From NCBI GenBank assembly GCA_036499395.1, contig DASYDW010000083.1, positions 1 to 54,134 of the forward strand: 54,134 bases of DNA, written 5' to 3'. Within the stretch, counting starts at the first letter, position 1, and each line of letters starts with the position of its first letter. The notes under the pieces were generated by a model. The model did not search any database. It was not told where the DNA came from and saw nothing but the letters and a program-made list of their open reading frames with translations. Source of the DNA: Pirellulales bacterium. GTDB taxonomy: Bacteria; Planctomycetota; Planctomycetia; Pirellulales; JACPPG01. The position numbers were made by a program, and so were the translations under genes. This document shows positions 1 through 7,375 of the stretch, one piece after another.

Positions 1-60
1 GAGAGTTATCGGCTGAAGGATCGGAAGAAGGCTGGTCATCTCAAAATGACCGGGGTATAG
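1..60 (+). pseudogene. C-terminal end of an IS21 helper ATPase (IstB-like), partial
   Basis: The first 60 bases read in frame from the window edge to a TAG stop and give a basic tail (SYRLKDRKKAGHLKMTGV). A basic tail like this fits the end of an IstB-type AAA+ helper protein of IS21-family transposons. The call rests mainly on context: the stop is followed within 20 bases by the repeated sequence typical of an IS21 right end. Only 19 residues are visible, so no ATPase motif can be checked, and the gene continues outside the window. Confidence 0.5.
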
Positions 61-78
61 GCCGCCCAAGGCCAGGAG

Positions 79-140
79 GGTGGTCTACTTTTACTTCGGC
101 GTTGACGAAAAAGGTGGTCCAGTTTTACTTCGGCGTTGAC
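79..140 (+). repeat. Two tandem 28-bp IS terminal repeats
   Basis: Copies at 79-106 and 113-140 share GGTGGTC and TTTTACTTCGGCGTTGAC and differ at two positions (TCTAC versus TCCAG). They are spaced 34 bases apart. They are probable transposase (IstA) binding sites at the element's end. Confidence 0.7.
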
Positions 141-1207
141 AGGCAAGCGCAACTGCGGGTGGTCTCACCGTCAGCGCGCTCGCGGCTAAATTCCTTGACG
201 ACTACGTGCGGATGAAGGAGTTGCGGGCACTGCTCAAGTACAGCGGGGTGATCCGAGTCCACATTGTGCCCCACTTAGGGTTTGTCTTGGCCGACATGGT
301 GAGCCGCGAGCTGGTCCGGGAGCTGGTCAAGAAAGTCATGGTCCGGGTACCCCGAGGCGAGGGTGCCAAGGATCGTCCGCGCGGTGGCAAGGAGGCGGCA
401 CGAAGTACGCTCGCGGTGCTTCGCAAGATGATCAATTGGGGCATTCGCGAGGGATTGCTCAAGCGCACGGATAACCCTTGCACGGGCATGGAGGATAACC
501 TGCCCAAGAAGCGGCAGAAGGAGCGGGTGCTCTCGCTCGAGGAGTCGCGAATCGCCTGGGCTGCCGCAGCGACGCTCGGCTATCCATTCGGACCGGTCTA
601 CCGACTCATCATGTTAACGGGCTGCCGCTCCGGGGAATGGTCGGCATGTCTACGGCCCTATGTGGATCTGAAACAGGCGTTGCTGGTCCTGCCTGCCGAC
701 GCTTACAAGAGCGATCACGTTCACGTCGTCCCGTTGGTCTCCAAAGCAGTCGAAATTCTGGAGGAGGTCTTGACTCAACACCGCGGCCGAAGCGGTGAGC
801 ACATCTTCAGCGGCACCGATGGGAAGAAGCGCCTCGCGGGTTGGAGCAAGGCCCAAGCACGCATGCGGCGAGCGCTATGTGCCGTCAGTGGCGATCGGCC
901 GGTATTGTCGTGGACGCCGCATGATCTTCGGCGTACCGTGGCGACGCGGATTGCGGAGAAACTGGGGGTGGGCGGCGAGCAGCTGATAAAGCGTGTCCTC
1001 GGCCACGCGGACGGAAGCGTAACGGCCATCTATAACCGCTATGGCTACGTAAGGGAAATGCGCTCGGTGTTGGAAAGTTGGGCTTACGATCTGACCGCTC
1101 AGGTTGGGATTTGGCCGCGAATCACCACAATGGAACTCGAGGAAATCGCCGATGCAAAATTTGATCCAAGCCGATCACGCGGCCCCCTGCACTCGCCAGC
1201 ACAATAA
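140..1207 (+). pseudogene. Tyrosine integrase, 5'-truncated by an IS end, 3' end replaced
   Basis: The catalytic domain of a phage/island integrase is complete. Counted from the GTG at 206, it has Arg in TGCRSGEW (~141), Lys in AYKSD (~168), HDLRR (~239), LGHAD (His ~267) and the nucleophile Tyr in AIYNRY (~276). The frame is open from 140, directly after the IS21-type end, with residues resembling the core-binding domain (LAAKFLDDY). The normal N-terminal arm-binding domain is therefore gone. The last ~30 codons run antisense through the end of the DoxX gene, so the native C-terminus is probably lost too. A piece of the same gene (roughly bases 166-280) recurs inverted near 20.1 kb. The protein is probably non-functional. 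Confidence 0.85.
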
Positions 1208-1574
1208 GCGTCAACACCAAATCAGCCGTATCCAGGCCGGGAATTCCAAGCATGGAGGGCTTGGCGAACCAATAGTTCAGTAGCATAAATATTGACACGA
1301 CTGCGGCGAGCCTGGTGGTCAAACCCAAGAGCATCGCGAAGCCGACGTAGAGTTCACCGAAAAATACCAGAGTGGTGAACAGTCCTAAATGCGGCAGCAC
1401 AACGCCGGACAGGAAGGGCTGATACCAAACCCGGCCCTCATGAGCCCAGCGCGTGATCAACATCTGCATTTCGCCGTCGGCCCCGCTGCCATGATCGCTG
1501 ATCAAAAAAGTGGCGGCAATATAGAGTCGCGCTAGCAAGATCAACCATGCCGGCACTGCAATTGTTCTATTCAT
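1122..1574 (-). CDS. DoxX family membrane protein
   Basis: 150 residues with about four hydrophobic segments (near 8-25, 55-85, 87-105 and 115-135) and the DoxX pattern RLYIAATFLISDHG, then FFGELYVGFAMLLGL. Family members are small inner-membrane proteins, some linked to quinone-dependent thiosulfate oxidation or redox stress, but the substrate here is unknown. It lies 35 bases downstream of the exported RidA gene on the same strand and may be co-transcribed. Its 3' end overlaps the broken integrase frame, marking the rearrangement junction. A decayed relative sits near 40.9 kb with the same run of conserved residues (WYQPFLS). Confidence 0.85.
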   Translation of the reverse strand: MNRTIAVPAWLILLARLYIAATFLISDHGSGADGEMQMLITRWAHEGRVWYQPFLSGVVLPHLGLFTTLVFFGELYVGFAMLLGLTTRLAAVVSIFMLLNYWFAKPSMLGIPGLDTADLVLTLIVLASAGGRVIGLDQILHRRFPRVPLW

Positions 1575-1609
1575 GTGACACCGTTAGTATTGTAGGCAGC
1601 TGCAAAAGA

Positions 1610-2185
1610 CTACTTGGGGACTGGCCGCGTCTTGGCAGTAGCCCGCTGTTTCGCTGGCGTCTGCGCAATCAACTGCACCTCTACGATGCCCGTATCTGGC
1701 AAGAGAGAGGACGTGCCGACGGCGGTCCATGCAGGCTTTGGACCTAGCATGAACTCCTCCTTCACCTGTTCGAAGGCCTTGAATTGTTCACTTCTTGTGC
1801 CGCTGAAATTTGGTCCCTGCCAGACGTGGAAACTATTGATCATCACCACATCGTTGAATTCGAGATCCGCGCTCTTTAGGTAACGCTCAATGCGGCGAAA
1901 TGTCCTTCGCACCTGCGCTTTAAAGGCCTCAACGTCGGTTCCCTCGTCGGGCCGTCTGCCGACAACGACGCCTGAAATGAAAACTAAATCCCCCGCGCGC
2001 CTAACCGCAGCGTAGCCATATTCGTCGTAGGCCTGTTTATCGAACGCATTCGGAAGAATCACTTCGCCGCTCGATGTCGGAATGTGCAATGGTGTGTACT
2101 CAGGGCTCGGGACTGTTTGCGCGAAGACCGGTAAAGCAGCGAACACCGTGAATAGGGTCGTGCAGATCAAGCGATTGAATAGCAT
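1610..2185 (-). CDS. Exported RidA/YjgF/UK114 family protein
   Basis: 191 residues from an ATG at 2185 preceded by GGAG at a suitable distance. The longer open frame upstream does not resemble a RidA. Residues 1-25 form a signal peptide (LICTTLFTVFAALPVFA). The RidA fold follows: AGDLVFISGVV, then VRRTFRRIERYLKSADLEFNDVV, and a C-terminal VEVQLIA strand. RidA enzymes deaminate reactive enamines and imines. Export and an insert in the middle (FHVWQGPNFSG) suggest a divergent member acting in the periplasm, so the substrate is unknown. It is flanked by DoxX downstream and a DJ-1 protein upstream, all on the minus strand. Confidence 0.8.
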   Translation of the reverse strand: MLFNRLICTTLFTVFAALPVFAQTVPSPEYTPLHIPTSSGEVILPNAFDKQAYDEYGYAAVRRAGDLVFISGVVVGRRPDEGTDVEAFKAQVRRTFRRIERYLKSADLEFNDVVMINSFHVWQGPNFSGTRSEQFKAFEQVKEEFMLGPKPAWTAVGTSSLLPDTGIVEVQLIAQTPAKQRATAKTRPVPK

Positions 2186-2201
2186 AACAAGTCTCCGCGG
2201 T

Positions 2202-2425
2202 TCAGAAAAACATTTGCCAACCGAATAAATCGGAAGGCGCCACGCGGAAGCCAATGTCCGCGCCCCCCTCATCTGCGCCCATTCCGAGCAACCGCGAAAA
2301 TGGAGCGGGATATTCGGGCGCCGCGGGTCAAAGAACAGAGCCCCTGGTTTGATCACATACCGGTAGCTGGCAATTCTTTCGAAATCGATATCCCGGGAGA
2401 CCAATTCAGCTTGTCCGCGATTCAA
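2202..2425 (-). pseudogene. Possible tail of a SUMF1-like (formylglycine-generating fold) gene
   Basis: Just upstream of the RidA ribosome site a frame ends with GADEGGADIGFRVA and then a TGA at 2202-2204. GFRVA endings are characteristic of SUMF1/FGE-sulfatase domains, two of which lie at 31.3 and 41.5 kb. Further upstream another frame reads YRYVIKPGALFFDP, which could be the preceding part after one frameshift. Only about 70 codons are left and no full domain can be seen, so this is a tentative relic. Confidence 0.35.
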
Positions 2426-2438
2426 TGGGCGCGTCGGC

Positions 2439-3377
2439 TCAACTAATCGCTACACCGCTGGTAACAAAATCTTCCGGATTCGCGTCGAACTGCTGCTTGT
2501 GCGCAAGGCCGCAAAAATTGTAGATCGTACCTTTATAGACAGACGTTAAATCCGTCTTCGGATTCACTTGCATGCCGCAGACGACGCACACCGGATGATT
2601 CGCCGTGGATACGTATTTTTGCGTGTAAATGGAATTGGAGTCCGGATTCAACCAGCCCTTGCCTTGATATTCCATATCGAAAGCGGTCTGCGTCGCCAGG
2701 TCACGACCGAAATAGCGTTCGACAACGCGGAACGCCAAATCCATCCCGGAGGACAATCCGCCGGACGAAGCGAGATTGCCTGCCTCGACAAATCGCGCGC
2801 CGCGCCGAACGTGAACGTCGGGGAATTGACTGGCAAAATTGCCATACGAACCGTGGTGCAGCGTCGCGACCTTGCCGGCAAGCAATCCCGTCTGCGCCAG
2901 TAAGTAGGCGCCGTTGCAGACTGACATCGTGACATCCGCGGTCTGGGCCACTTTGCGAATCCAGGCGAGCGAAGCCTCCGATCTGGTGCTCTGGGCGGGA
3001 ATCACGAGCACTTTGGGCAGTGGGGCGGAGTCGTAGCTGAAATTCGGCGTGATTGTCATTCCGCCGCTGGCGCGAATGGGCTTGGTGGTTTCTGCCACCG
3101 TATAAGTTGTGAAAAGCGAATCCTTCCTGCCTGCGATACGCGCATCTTGGAACACTTCCCAGGGGCCGCAGAAGTCTATGATCACTGCACCGTCGGAGAT
3201 CAGAAATGCGACCGGGATGCTGCCTTCGGCCGGCGGCCTCAGTGGATTGGACACACTGGAAGCGGCGGCCGGTGCGGTTCCTGGGGCACCAGAGCGAGCA
3301 AACTTCGGACTGACGGCGGCAACGATACCCAGCGCCGCGGAGTTCATCAGCAGATCCCGTCGTTTCACGCTATTCAT
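2439..3377 (-). CDS. Tat-exported DJ-1/PfpI protein with C-terminal YHS-like domain
   Basis: 312 residues. The N-terminus (SVKRRDLLMNSAALG) is a Tat-type signal. A DJ-1/PfpI glutamine-amidotransferase-like domain spans about 55-245, with DFCGPWEVF near the start and the nucleophile elbow MSVCNGAYLL. The last ~50 residues form a YHS-like metal-binding domain (HPVCVVCGM then YNFCGLAHKQQF). The family includes isonitrile hydratases, chaperones and peptidases; the substrate here is unknown. The fused metal domain hints at copper or another heavy metal. It lies 58 bases downstream of another exported DJ-1 gene. The DJ-1 protein at 18 kb carries a metal-binding domain at the opposite end. Confidence 0.85.
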   Translation of the reverse strand: MNSVKRRDLLMNSAALGIVAAVSPKFARSGAPGTAPAAASSVSNPLRPPAEGSIPVAFLISDGAVIIDFCGPWEVFQDARIAGRKDSLFTTYTVAETTKPIRASGGMTITPNFSYDSAPLPKVLVIPAQSTRSEASLAWIRKVAQTADVTMSVCNGAYLLAQTGLLAGKVATLHHGSYGNFASQFPDVHVRRGARFVEAGNLASSGGLSSGMDLAFRVVERYFGRDLATQTAFDMEYQGKGWLNPDSNSIYTQKYVSTANHPVCVVCGMQVNPKTDLTSVYKGTIYNFCGLAHKQQFDANPEDFVTSGVAIS

Positions 3378-3435
3378 AGGCAGGCCTCATTGATACCCTC
3401 GCGAAAGGCAAGGTAAGCTCCCGGTTGTCCCCGGC

Positions 3436-4440
3436 TCATCTACTGGCTCTCGCCAACTCAACCTTGAAAAGATACTGATTTCGCTGGTTGGCTTCGGTCT
3501 CGACGCTGAGAGTCGCGATCCAAGCCTGCCCGTCGAGGTCGACGAACCGCCAAGTGCTGCTCGACGGACCGGTAGTGACGGCGTTCCAATTTCCAGCAGC
3601 GTCGTAGGCTTTTCCTGCAGCCTCGATCAGTTCCGCTGGGCCCAGCTGGGAGCTAAAGCGGCGCACGCTACTCCAATGATCCCGATCTCCTCCCGTGCTT
3701 ACGAACGATCCCCAGTCCCCGAGCGCAGCCAATTTACGACTCGCCTGTCTCTCCGGAAGCGCATAGATGGCGTAGGTGGCTGGAAGATATTGGCCGCTGG
3801 GTTGCCAGTCATATTCGAGGAAGCGCGCAACTTCATGCGCCTCCGCGTTGCCTTCCATCAGCGATACATAATGCAGGGCCCCGTCGATGCCCGCCGACAG
3901 ACCACCAGTGGTAATAAACTTGCCGTTATCGACCACGCGTTGGTCACGAACGACACGAAGCTCCGGATGTTCCAATCGCAAGGGGTCGATATTGTGAGCA
4001 GTCGTGGTAACCGTGAGACCGTTCAGCAGGCCGGTATTGGCCAAAGTAAAAGCGCCATTGCAGACCGACATCACGTGCTCGGCTTTGGCGGATTCCTGCT
4101 TGATCCACTCGAGCGTTGCTTTGTCGTTCTTCACGGCTTTAACGCCGCCACCGGGGACTAGCACTAAGTCGGCTGGCGGTGCATCGGCGAACGTGTATTT
4201 CGGAATAACCTGCATCCCGCCCGCCGTAGTGATCGGCGATTTACTTTCGGCCACTGTGAAAACCTCGTACCCTTCCGCGCCGAAAACCTCATAAGGCCCG
4301 GTGTAGTCAATAATCTCCACGTTGTTGAACAACAGGATGGCGATTTTCCTGGGTGGCGCTGGCGCGGCCTTTGCCGCGGCTACATTGAAAAAGCCGACGC
4401 AAGCCAGTCCAAGTGCTATCGAATGGAAGCGAATCTTCAT
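3436..4440 (-). CDS. Exported DJ-1/PfpI family protein with a C-terminal extra domain
   Basis: 334 residues with a Sec signal peptide (ALGLACVGFFNVAAAKA). The DJ-1/PfpI domain covers about 30-220: IIDYTGPYEVFG carries the family Glu, VLVPGGG follows, and the nucleophile Cys sits in MSVCNGAFTLANTGLL. About 110 further residues form a domain shared with the DJ-1 proteins at 18.0 and 43.7 kb (LGDWGSF, GDRDHW, WRFVDLDGQAWIA). It is closest in layout to the 43.7 kb copy. DJ-1 proteins that act on isonitriles look similar, but enzyme activity is not proven by the motifs. It belongs to the minus-strand run 5615-1122. Confidence 0.85.
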   Translation of the reverse strand: MKIRFHSIALGLACVGFFNVAAAKAAPAPPRKIAILLFNNVEIIDYTGPYEVFGAEGYEVFTVAESKSPITTAGGMQVIPKYTFADAPPADLVLVPGGGVKAVKNDKATLEWIKQESAKAEHVMSVCNGAFTLANTGLLNGLTVTTTAHNIDPLRLEHPELRVVRDQRVVDNGKFITTGGLSAGIDGALHYVSLMEGNAEAHEVARFLEYDWQPSGQYLPATYAIYALPERQASRKLAALGDWGSFVSTGGDRDHWSSVRRFSSQLGPAELIEAAGKAYDAAGNWNAVTTGPSSSTWRFVDLDGQAWIATLSVETEANQRNQYLFKVELARASR

Positions 4441-4458
4441 AAGCTATCCTCGGACGTT

Positions 4459-4540
4459 TGGCGCGCGCGAACCGTCCAATTTTAGGCTCTTGTAGGCGCG
4501 TGAAAATGCCAACTTATATTCAATTTCTGCCATTGCTATC
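4459..4540. repeat. Imperfect ~75-bp repeat, copy 1
   Basis: This stretch aligns with 19787-19865 in the same orientation. Shared blocks include GCGCGCGAACCG, AATTTTAG and CTGCCAT, with many substitutions. It lies between the DJ-1 gene start (4440) and the end of the GlxA-type gene. It may be a relic of a mobile element or integrase-linked sequence. By eye it has no clear coding content. Confidence 0.4.
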
Positions 4541-4595
4541 AGTGCGGCAAATCAGCGGCGGAAATCTTGACGAAGCATGCCCCGCAGGCGCCGAA

Positions 4596-5615
4596 TCAAA
4601 CAGCATCGGAAAAACGTTCGCGGTATTCGCTCGGCGTTGCGCCCAACATACGAAGGAATGCCCGCTGCAGCGACAATAATGACCCGAAGCCGCAATCGGA
4701 TGCTATTTTTGCCAATGTATCGCTCGATTCTTCCAGACGTCGGCGCGCGGCTTCGACACGGATTCTTTCGACAAAACGCGCTGGGGTGACGCCCGCGTCT
4801 TTTATGAACGTGCGAGCGAAGTTGCGAGGGCTCATGTGCGCTTTGGCGGCAAGACTTTCCACGCGAAGGTCCGCCGTCAGATGATCCGCAGCCCACGAGC
4901 ATAATTCTTCGATTTGTTCGCGATCCGAGCTCTGTAAAGCAAGGGCGGTACTGAACTGCGCCTGTCCACCGGGGCGCCGCAGAAACATGACGAGTTCGCG
5001 CGCTACCTCGAGGGCGATCGGCGAGCCAAGGTCCTCTTTAACCAGCGCCAGCGCTAAGTCCATACCCGCGAGCACACCCGCCGAGGTATAGGTGTTTCCG
5101 TCCCGAATGAAGATAGGCTCGGGATCGACCGTGACATTTGAAAATCGACAGGCCAACTCCTGCGCCCATTTCCAGTGGGTAGCCGTGCGTTTGCCATCGA
5201 GCAGCCCCGCCGATGCCAGCATGAAGGCACCAGTGCAGATGGAACCGAGACGTCGGACGCGTCTAGCATTTCTCTTGAGCCATGCGAGAAGCCGTTCGTC
5301 CTGGCTCCCGCTCTCGGCGCCCGTGCCACCCGCCACGAGCAGTGTGTCGATCGGAGTCCGCAAGGTTCGGAGAGTGTCGGTAGCGATGAGGCTAAGGCCG
5401 CAGTTCGTAGAGATGATTTTGCTACGCGTGGTGCTTGCAAGAAACACCTGATACGGAGCCACTTCTTTCGGATGATTGCGCATGTAAGCCTCGGCGGCTC
5501 GAACAAAGACCTGGTACGGCCCGGTGACATCAAGAATTTGCGTACCAGGGGCCGCAAGGAAAACGACAGATCTCGGAACCCCCCTCGCCTGCTTGAGTGC
5601 CGAGCCGTCTTTCAT
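4596..5615 (-). CDS. GlxA family AraC-type transcriptional regulator (DJ-1 domain plus HTH)
   Basis: 339 residues. An N-terminal DJ-1/PfpI domain (about 15-210) shows ILDVTGPYQVF and the elbow SICTGAFMLASAGLL. A C-terminal AraC double helix-turn-helix (about 225-335) shows LAAKAHMSPRNFARTF and IASDCGFGSLLSLQRAF. This is the standard GlxA layout, in which the amidotransferase-like domain is a sensor. It leads the minus-strand run of two exported DJ-1 proteins, RidA and DoxX and is the obvious candidate to control it. A probable LytTR operator (5711-5741) lies about 100 bases upstream of its start. Confidence 0.9.
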   Translation of the reverse strand: MKDGSALKQARGVPRSVVFLAAPGTQILDVTGPYQVFVRAAEAYMRNHPKEVAPYQVFLASTTRSKIISTNCGLSLIATDTLRTLRTPIDTLLVAGGTGAESGSQDERLLAWLKRNARRVRRLGSICTGAFMLASAGLLDGKRTATHWKWAQELACRFSNVTVDPEPIFIRDGNTYTSAGVLAGMDLALALVKEDLGSPIALEVARELVMFLRRPGGQAQFSTALALQSSDREQIEELCSWAADHLTADLRVESLAAKAHMSPRNFARTFIKDAGVTPARFVERIRVEAARRRLEESSDTLAKIASDCGFGSLLSLQRAFLRMLGATPSEYRERFSDAV

Positions 5616-5659
5616 GATACGAGGCTATCTTAGGGGGCGGCTGGCAGCAACGAGCAAGT

Positions 5660-5785
5660 TGGCCCCCAATGTGGGGCCATTTGTCTGTTCGTGCCAACGG
5701 GCATTAAAACACTACGATTTAGACCACGCCGGCTACGATTCGTCTCCAACGCTCCTGATGTTGAAATGGCACTCATTTTTGCGCC
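5660..5785. repeat. Promoter-region repeat, copy 1 (partner at 7078-7340)
   Basis: About 125 bases that recur at 7078-7174 and 7304-7340. Both copies contain CGTGCCAA, GGGCATTAAA, the paired CTACGATT sites, CGTCTCCAA and then CTGATGTTGAAAT. The second copy is interrupted by about 130 unrelated bases. The two copies flank the degenerate kinase gene in direct orientation, as left by a tandem duplication or insertion. Confidence 0.75.
5711..5741 (+). promoter_or_regulatory. Predicted LytTR operator, site 1
   Basis: Two direct copies of CTACGATT start at 5712 and 5733, a spacing of exactly 21 bases, or two helical turns. LytTR regulators are known to bind paired direct repeats with about this period. 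The same arrangement occurs at 7132 and 12475, the last beside an intact LytTR regulator system. The site lies upstream of the GlxA-type gene (start 5615, minus strand). Confidence 0.6.
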
Positions 5786-5787
5786 GG

Positions 5788-6864
5788 CTATGCACGGCAC
5801 GGTAATGACAAAACGATTTCCAGCCCGGTGCCAAAATACCTCTCAAAGCATTCGTGAGCATCACCATAGAGGGAATGCAATCGTTCACGCACATACAAAA
5901 AATCGATCGTCGAGGGAGAAGTCGGCCGGTCAGCAGATTGATTGGGCACTTCGATAAGGATGCTGATTGAAATGCACTCGTGCACTCTCCTTGCGGTGAT
6001 TCTTATGTGGCGGCTGGCCGCTTGGGCGGCGAAGATCTTTTCGATGGCATATTCTACGATGGGCTGGAGAATTAAGCTTGGCACACGGACATCCAGCAAT
6101 GCAGACGTTATATGAGTGTCGAGCTCCAAGCGATCAGCGAATCGCACGCTCTGGATGTCCAGGTATCTGCGTAAGAGATTCAGTTCTTCGCTGAGCGCGA
6201 TCTCGCGGCGATCGCCTTTGGCGATGCGATATCGAAGGATCTCGCTTAAGCTCACGACGATTGCGATTGCCGTTGCGCCGCGCCGTTGCCGAATCAACTC
6301 GGAGACGCTGTTGAGGGTATTGAATATAAAGTGCGGCTGTAATTTATGACGTTGTGCCGCGAGCGCCATTTCCGCAGCGTGTTCGCCGACTCTGGCCTCA
6401 TGAAGAGCATGACGCGCGTCGCGCTGACTCCACAGTGGCGCGTAGTCGACACCGAGGATGACTGTGTACAAGAACAATGATTGCAACAAGGTGACCGGGC
6501 CAACCTCAGGGCACAGCAACCAAAAGGTCCGCGGGAATGTGGGATCAAACAACAGGTGCAAAATAACATTCCAGGCGCTTGTAACTCCAGCAAGGGCGAG
6601 CAACAACGACAAGTGGCTTAGCCACGCCCGAAATGCCATCGGCACTTCGGGCGGATATTGTCGTCCCACGCGAATAACGGCGGGCGCGCACAGTGCCCAG
6701 GGCAGCCAAGTGAGCAGCATCAGGACATGCAGAGATACCCACTTATGATGCATGCGGGAAGCGCGCACGGCGAAGACAGCTTCGGTCGGCTCGAGATTGT
6801 CGCATGCAGCGCCGATGCAGGCCATGCTGCGAAAAGACAGGGACGTCGTGAAACGTGGAATCAC
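5788..6864 (-). CDS. Degenerate LytS/YehU-type sensor histidine kinase
   Basis: 358 residues from a GTG; internal Met codons (6825, 6753) are possible starts and none has a good ribosome site. Four hydrophobic segments in the first ~160 residues are followed by the His_kinase box LQPHFIFNTLNSVSELI. The ATP-binding part is eroded. The N-box reads PIVEYAIEKI where relatives have PLVENAIKHG, and the glycine box is replaced by STIDFLYVRERL. Autophosphorylation is therefore doubtful. No response regulator is adjacent. It is flanked by direct repeats of a promoter-like region, which suggests a duplicated, decaying paralogue of the kinases at 11.3 and 24.8 kb. Confidence 0.75.
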   Translation of the reverse strand: MIPRFTTSLSFRSMACIGAACDNLEPTEAVFAVRASRMHHKWVSLHVLMLLTWLPWALCAPAVIRVGRQYPPEVPMAFRAWLSHLSLLLALAGVTSAWNVILHLLFDPTFPRTFWLLCPEVGPVTLLQSLFLYTVILGVDYAPLWSQRDARHALHEARVGEHAAEMALAAQRHKLQPHFIFNTLNSVSELIRQRRGATAIAIVVSLSEILRYRIAKGDRREIALSEELNLLRRYLDIQSVRFADRLELDTHITSALLDVRVPSLILQPIVEYAIEKIFAAQAASRHIRITARRVHECISISILIEVPNQSADRPTSPSTIDFLYVRERLHSLYGDAHECFERYFGTGLEIVLSLPCRA

Positions 6865-7077
6865 GAATCATTTCGCTGAGCTTAGCTCATCGTGGGATGA
6901 GTGGCGAAGATTTGCAGCGAGCAGTCGGTTCTGTGCAGCGAACGGCATCGAGCGAGCCTACTTAAGTTGGACCATTTCTGCCAAGCCGGCCCGATCGTCG
7001 ATTTCGATGCGCACTGTCCCGTCACCAAATGATTGGGGTAAACCTAAGACCCGTGCTCTCCCGCGCTGTGGGAATTC

Positions 7078-7340
7078 AATCACACCCAAAATGTGAGACC
7101 ATTTTTGTGTCGTGCCAAATGGGCATTAAACACTACGATTCAGACCACGCTGGCTACGATTCGTCTCCAAATCATTGCTTTCCCATCGCCTCCAGCCTTA
7201 GTGTGAGCCGAGAGACAATGGTTTGTGTCCTCGATGTCTGCCATTTGTGGACGCCGAATCAAGGTGATCGTTATCTTAACCGAGGCCGACGACCGCGTTC
7301 GTCACTGCTGATGTTGAAATTGCACTCACCGGCAGACAGT
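7078..7340. repeat. Promoter-region repeat, copy 2 with ~130-bp insertion
   Basis: 7078-7174 and 7304-7340 match 5660-5785. The intervening block 7175-7303 has no counterpart there. I could not see inverted ends that would make it a recognisable insertion sequence. This copy forms the upstream region of the PQQ dehydrogenase gene. Confidence 0.7.
7132..7162 (+). promoter_or_regulatory. Predicted LytTR operator, site 2
   Basis: CTACGATT copies start at 7133 and 7154, again 21 bases apart, with CCACGCTGG between them. The site lies about 215 bases upstream of the cytochrome-PQQ dehydrogenase start, in the correct orientation for that gene. Confidence 0.6.
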
Positions 7341-7375
7341 TTAACAAACTGCTTTTACCTTTAAGGGGCCTCAGC

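Larger units (their letters stand above)
1..141 (+). mobile_element. Right end of an IS21-family-like insertion sequence
   Basis: A short coding tail (to 60) is followed by two near-identical 28-base direct repeats (79-106 and 113-140), each ending CGGCGTTGAC. The last is followed by A, so the element would terminate TTGACA, that is TGTCAA read inward. Multiple terminal repeats and a terminal CA are known IS21-family features. Immediately to the right an open frame begins without a start codon and runs into a tyrosine integrase, as expected if the element inserted into or deleted that gene. The rest of the element lies outside the window. Confidence 0.65.
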
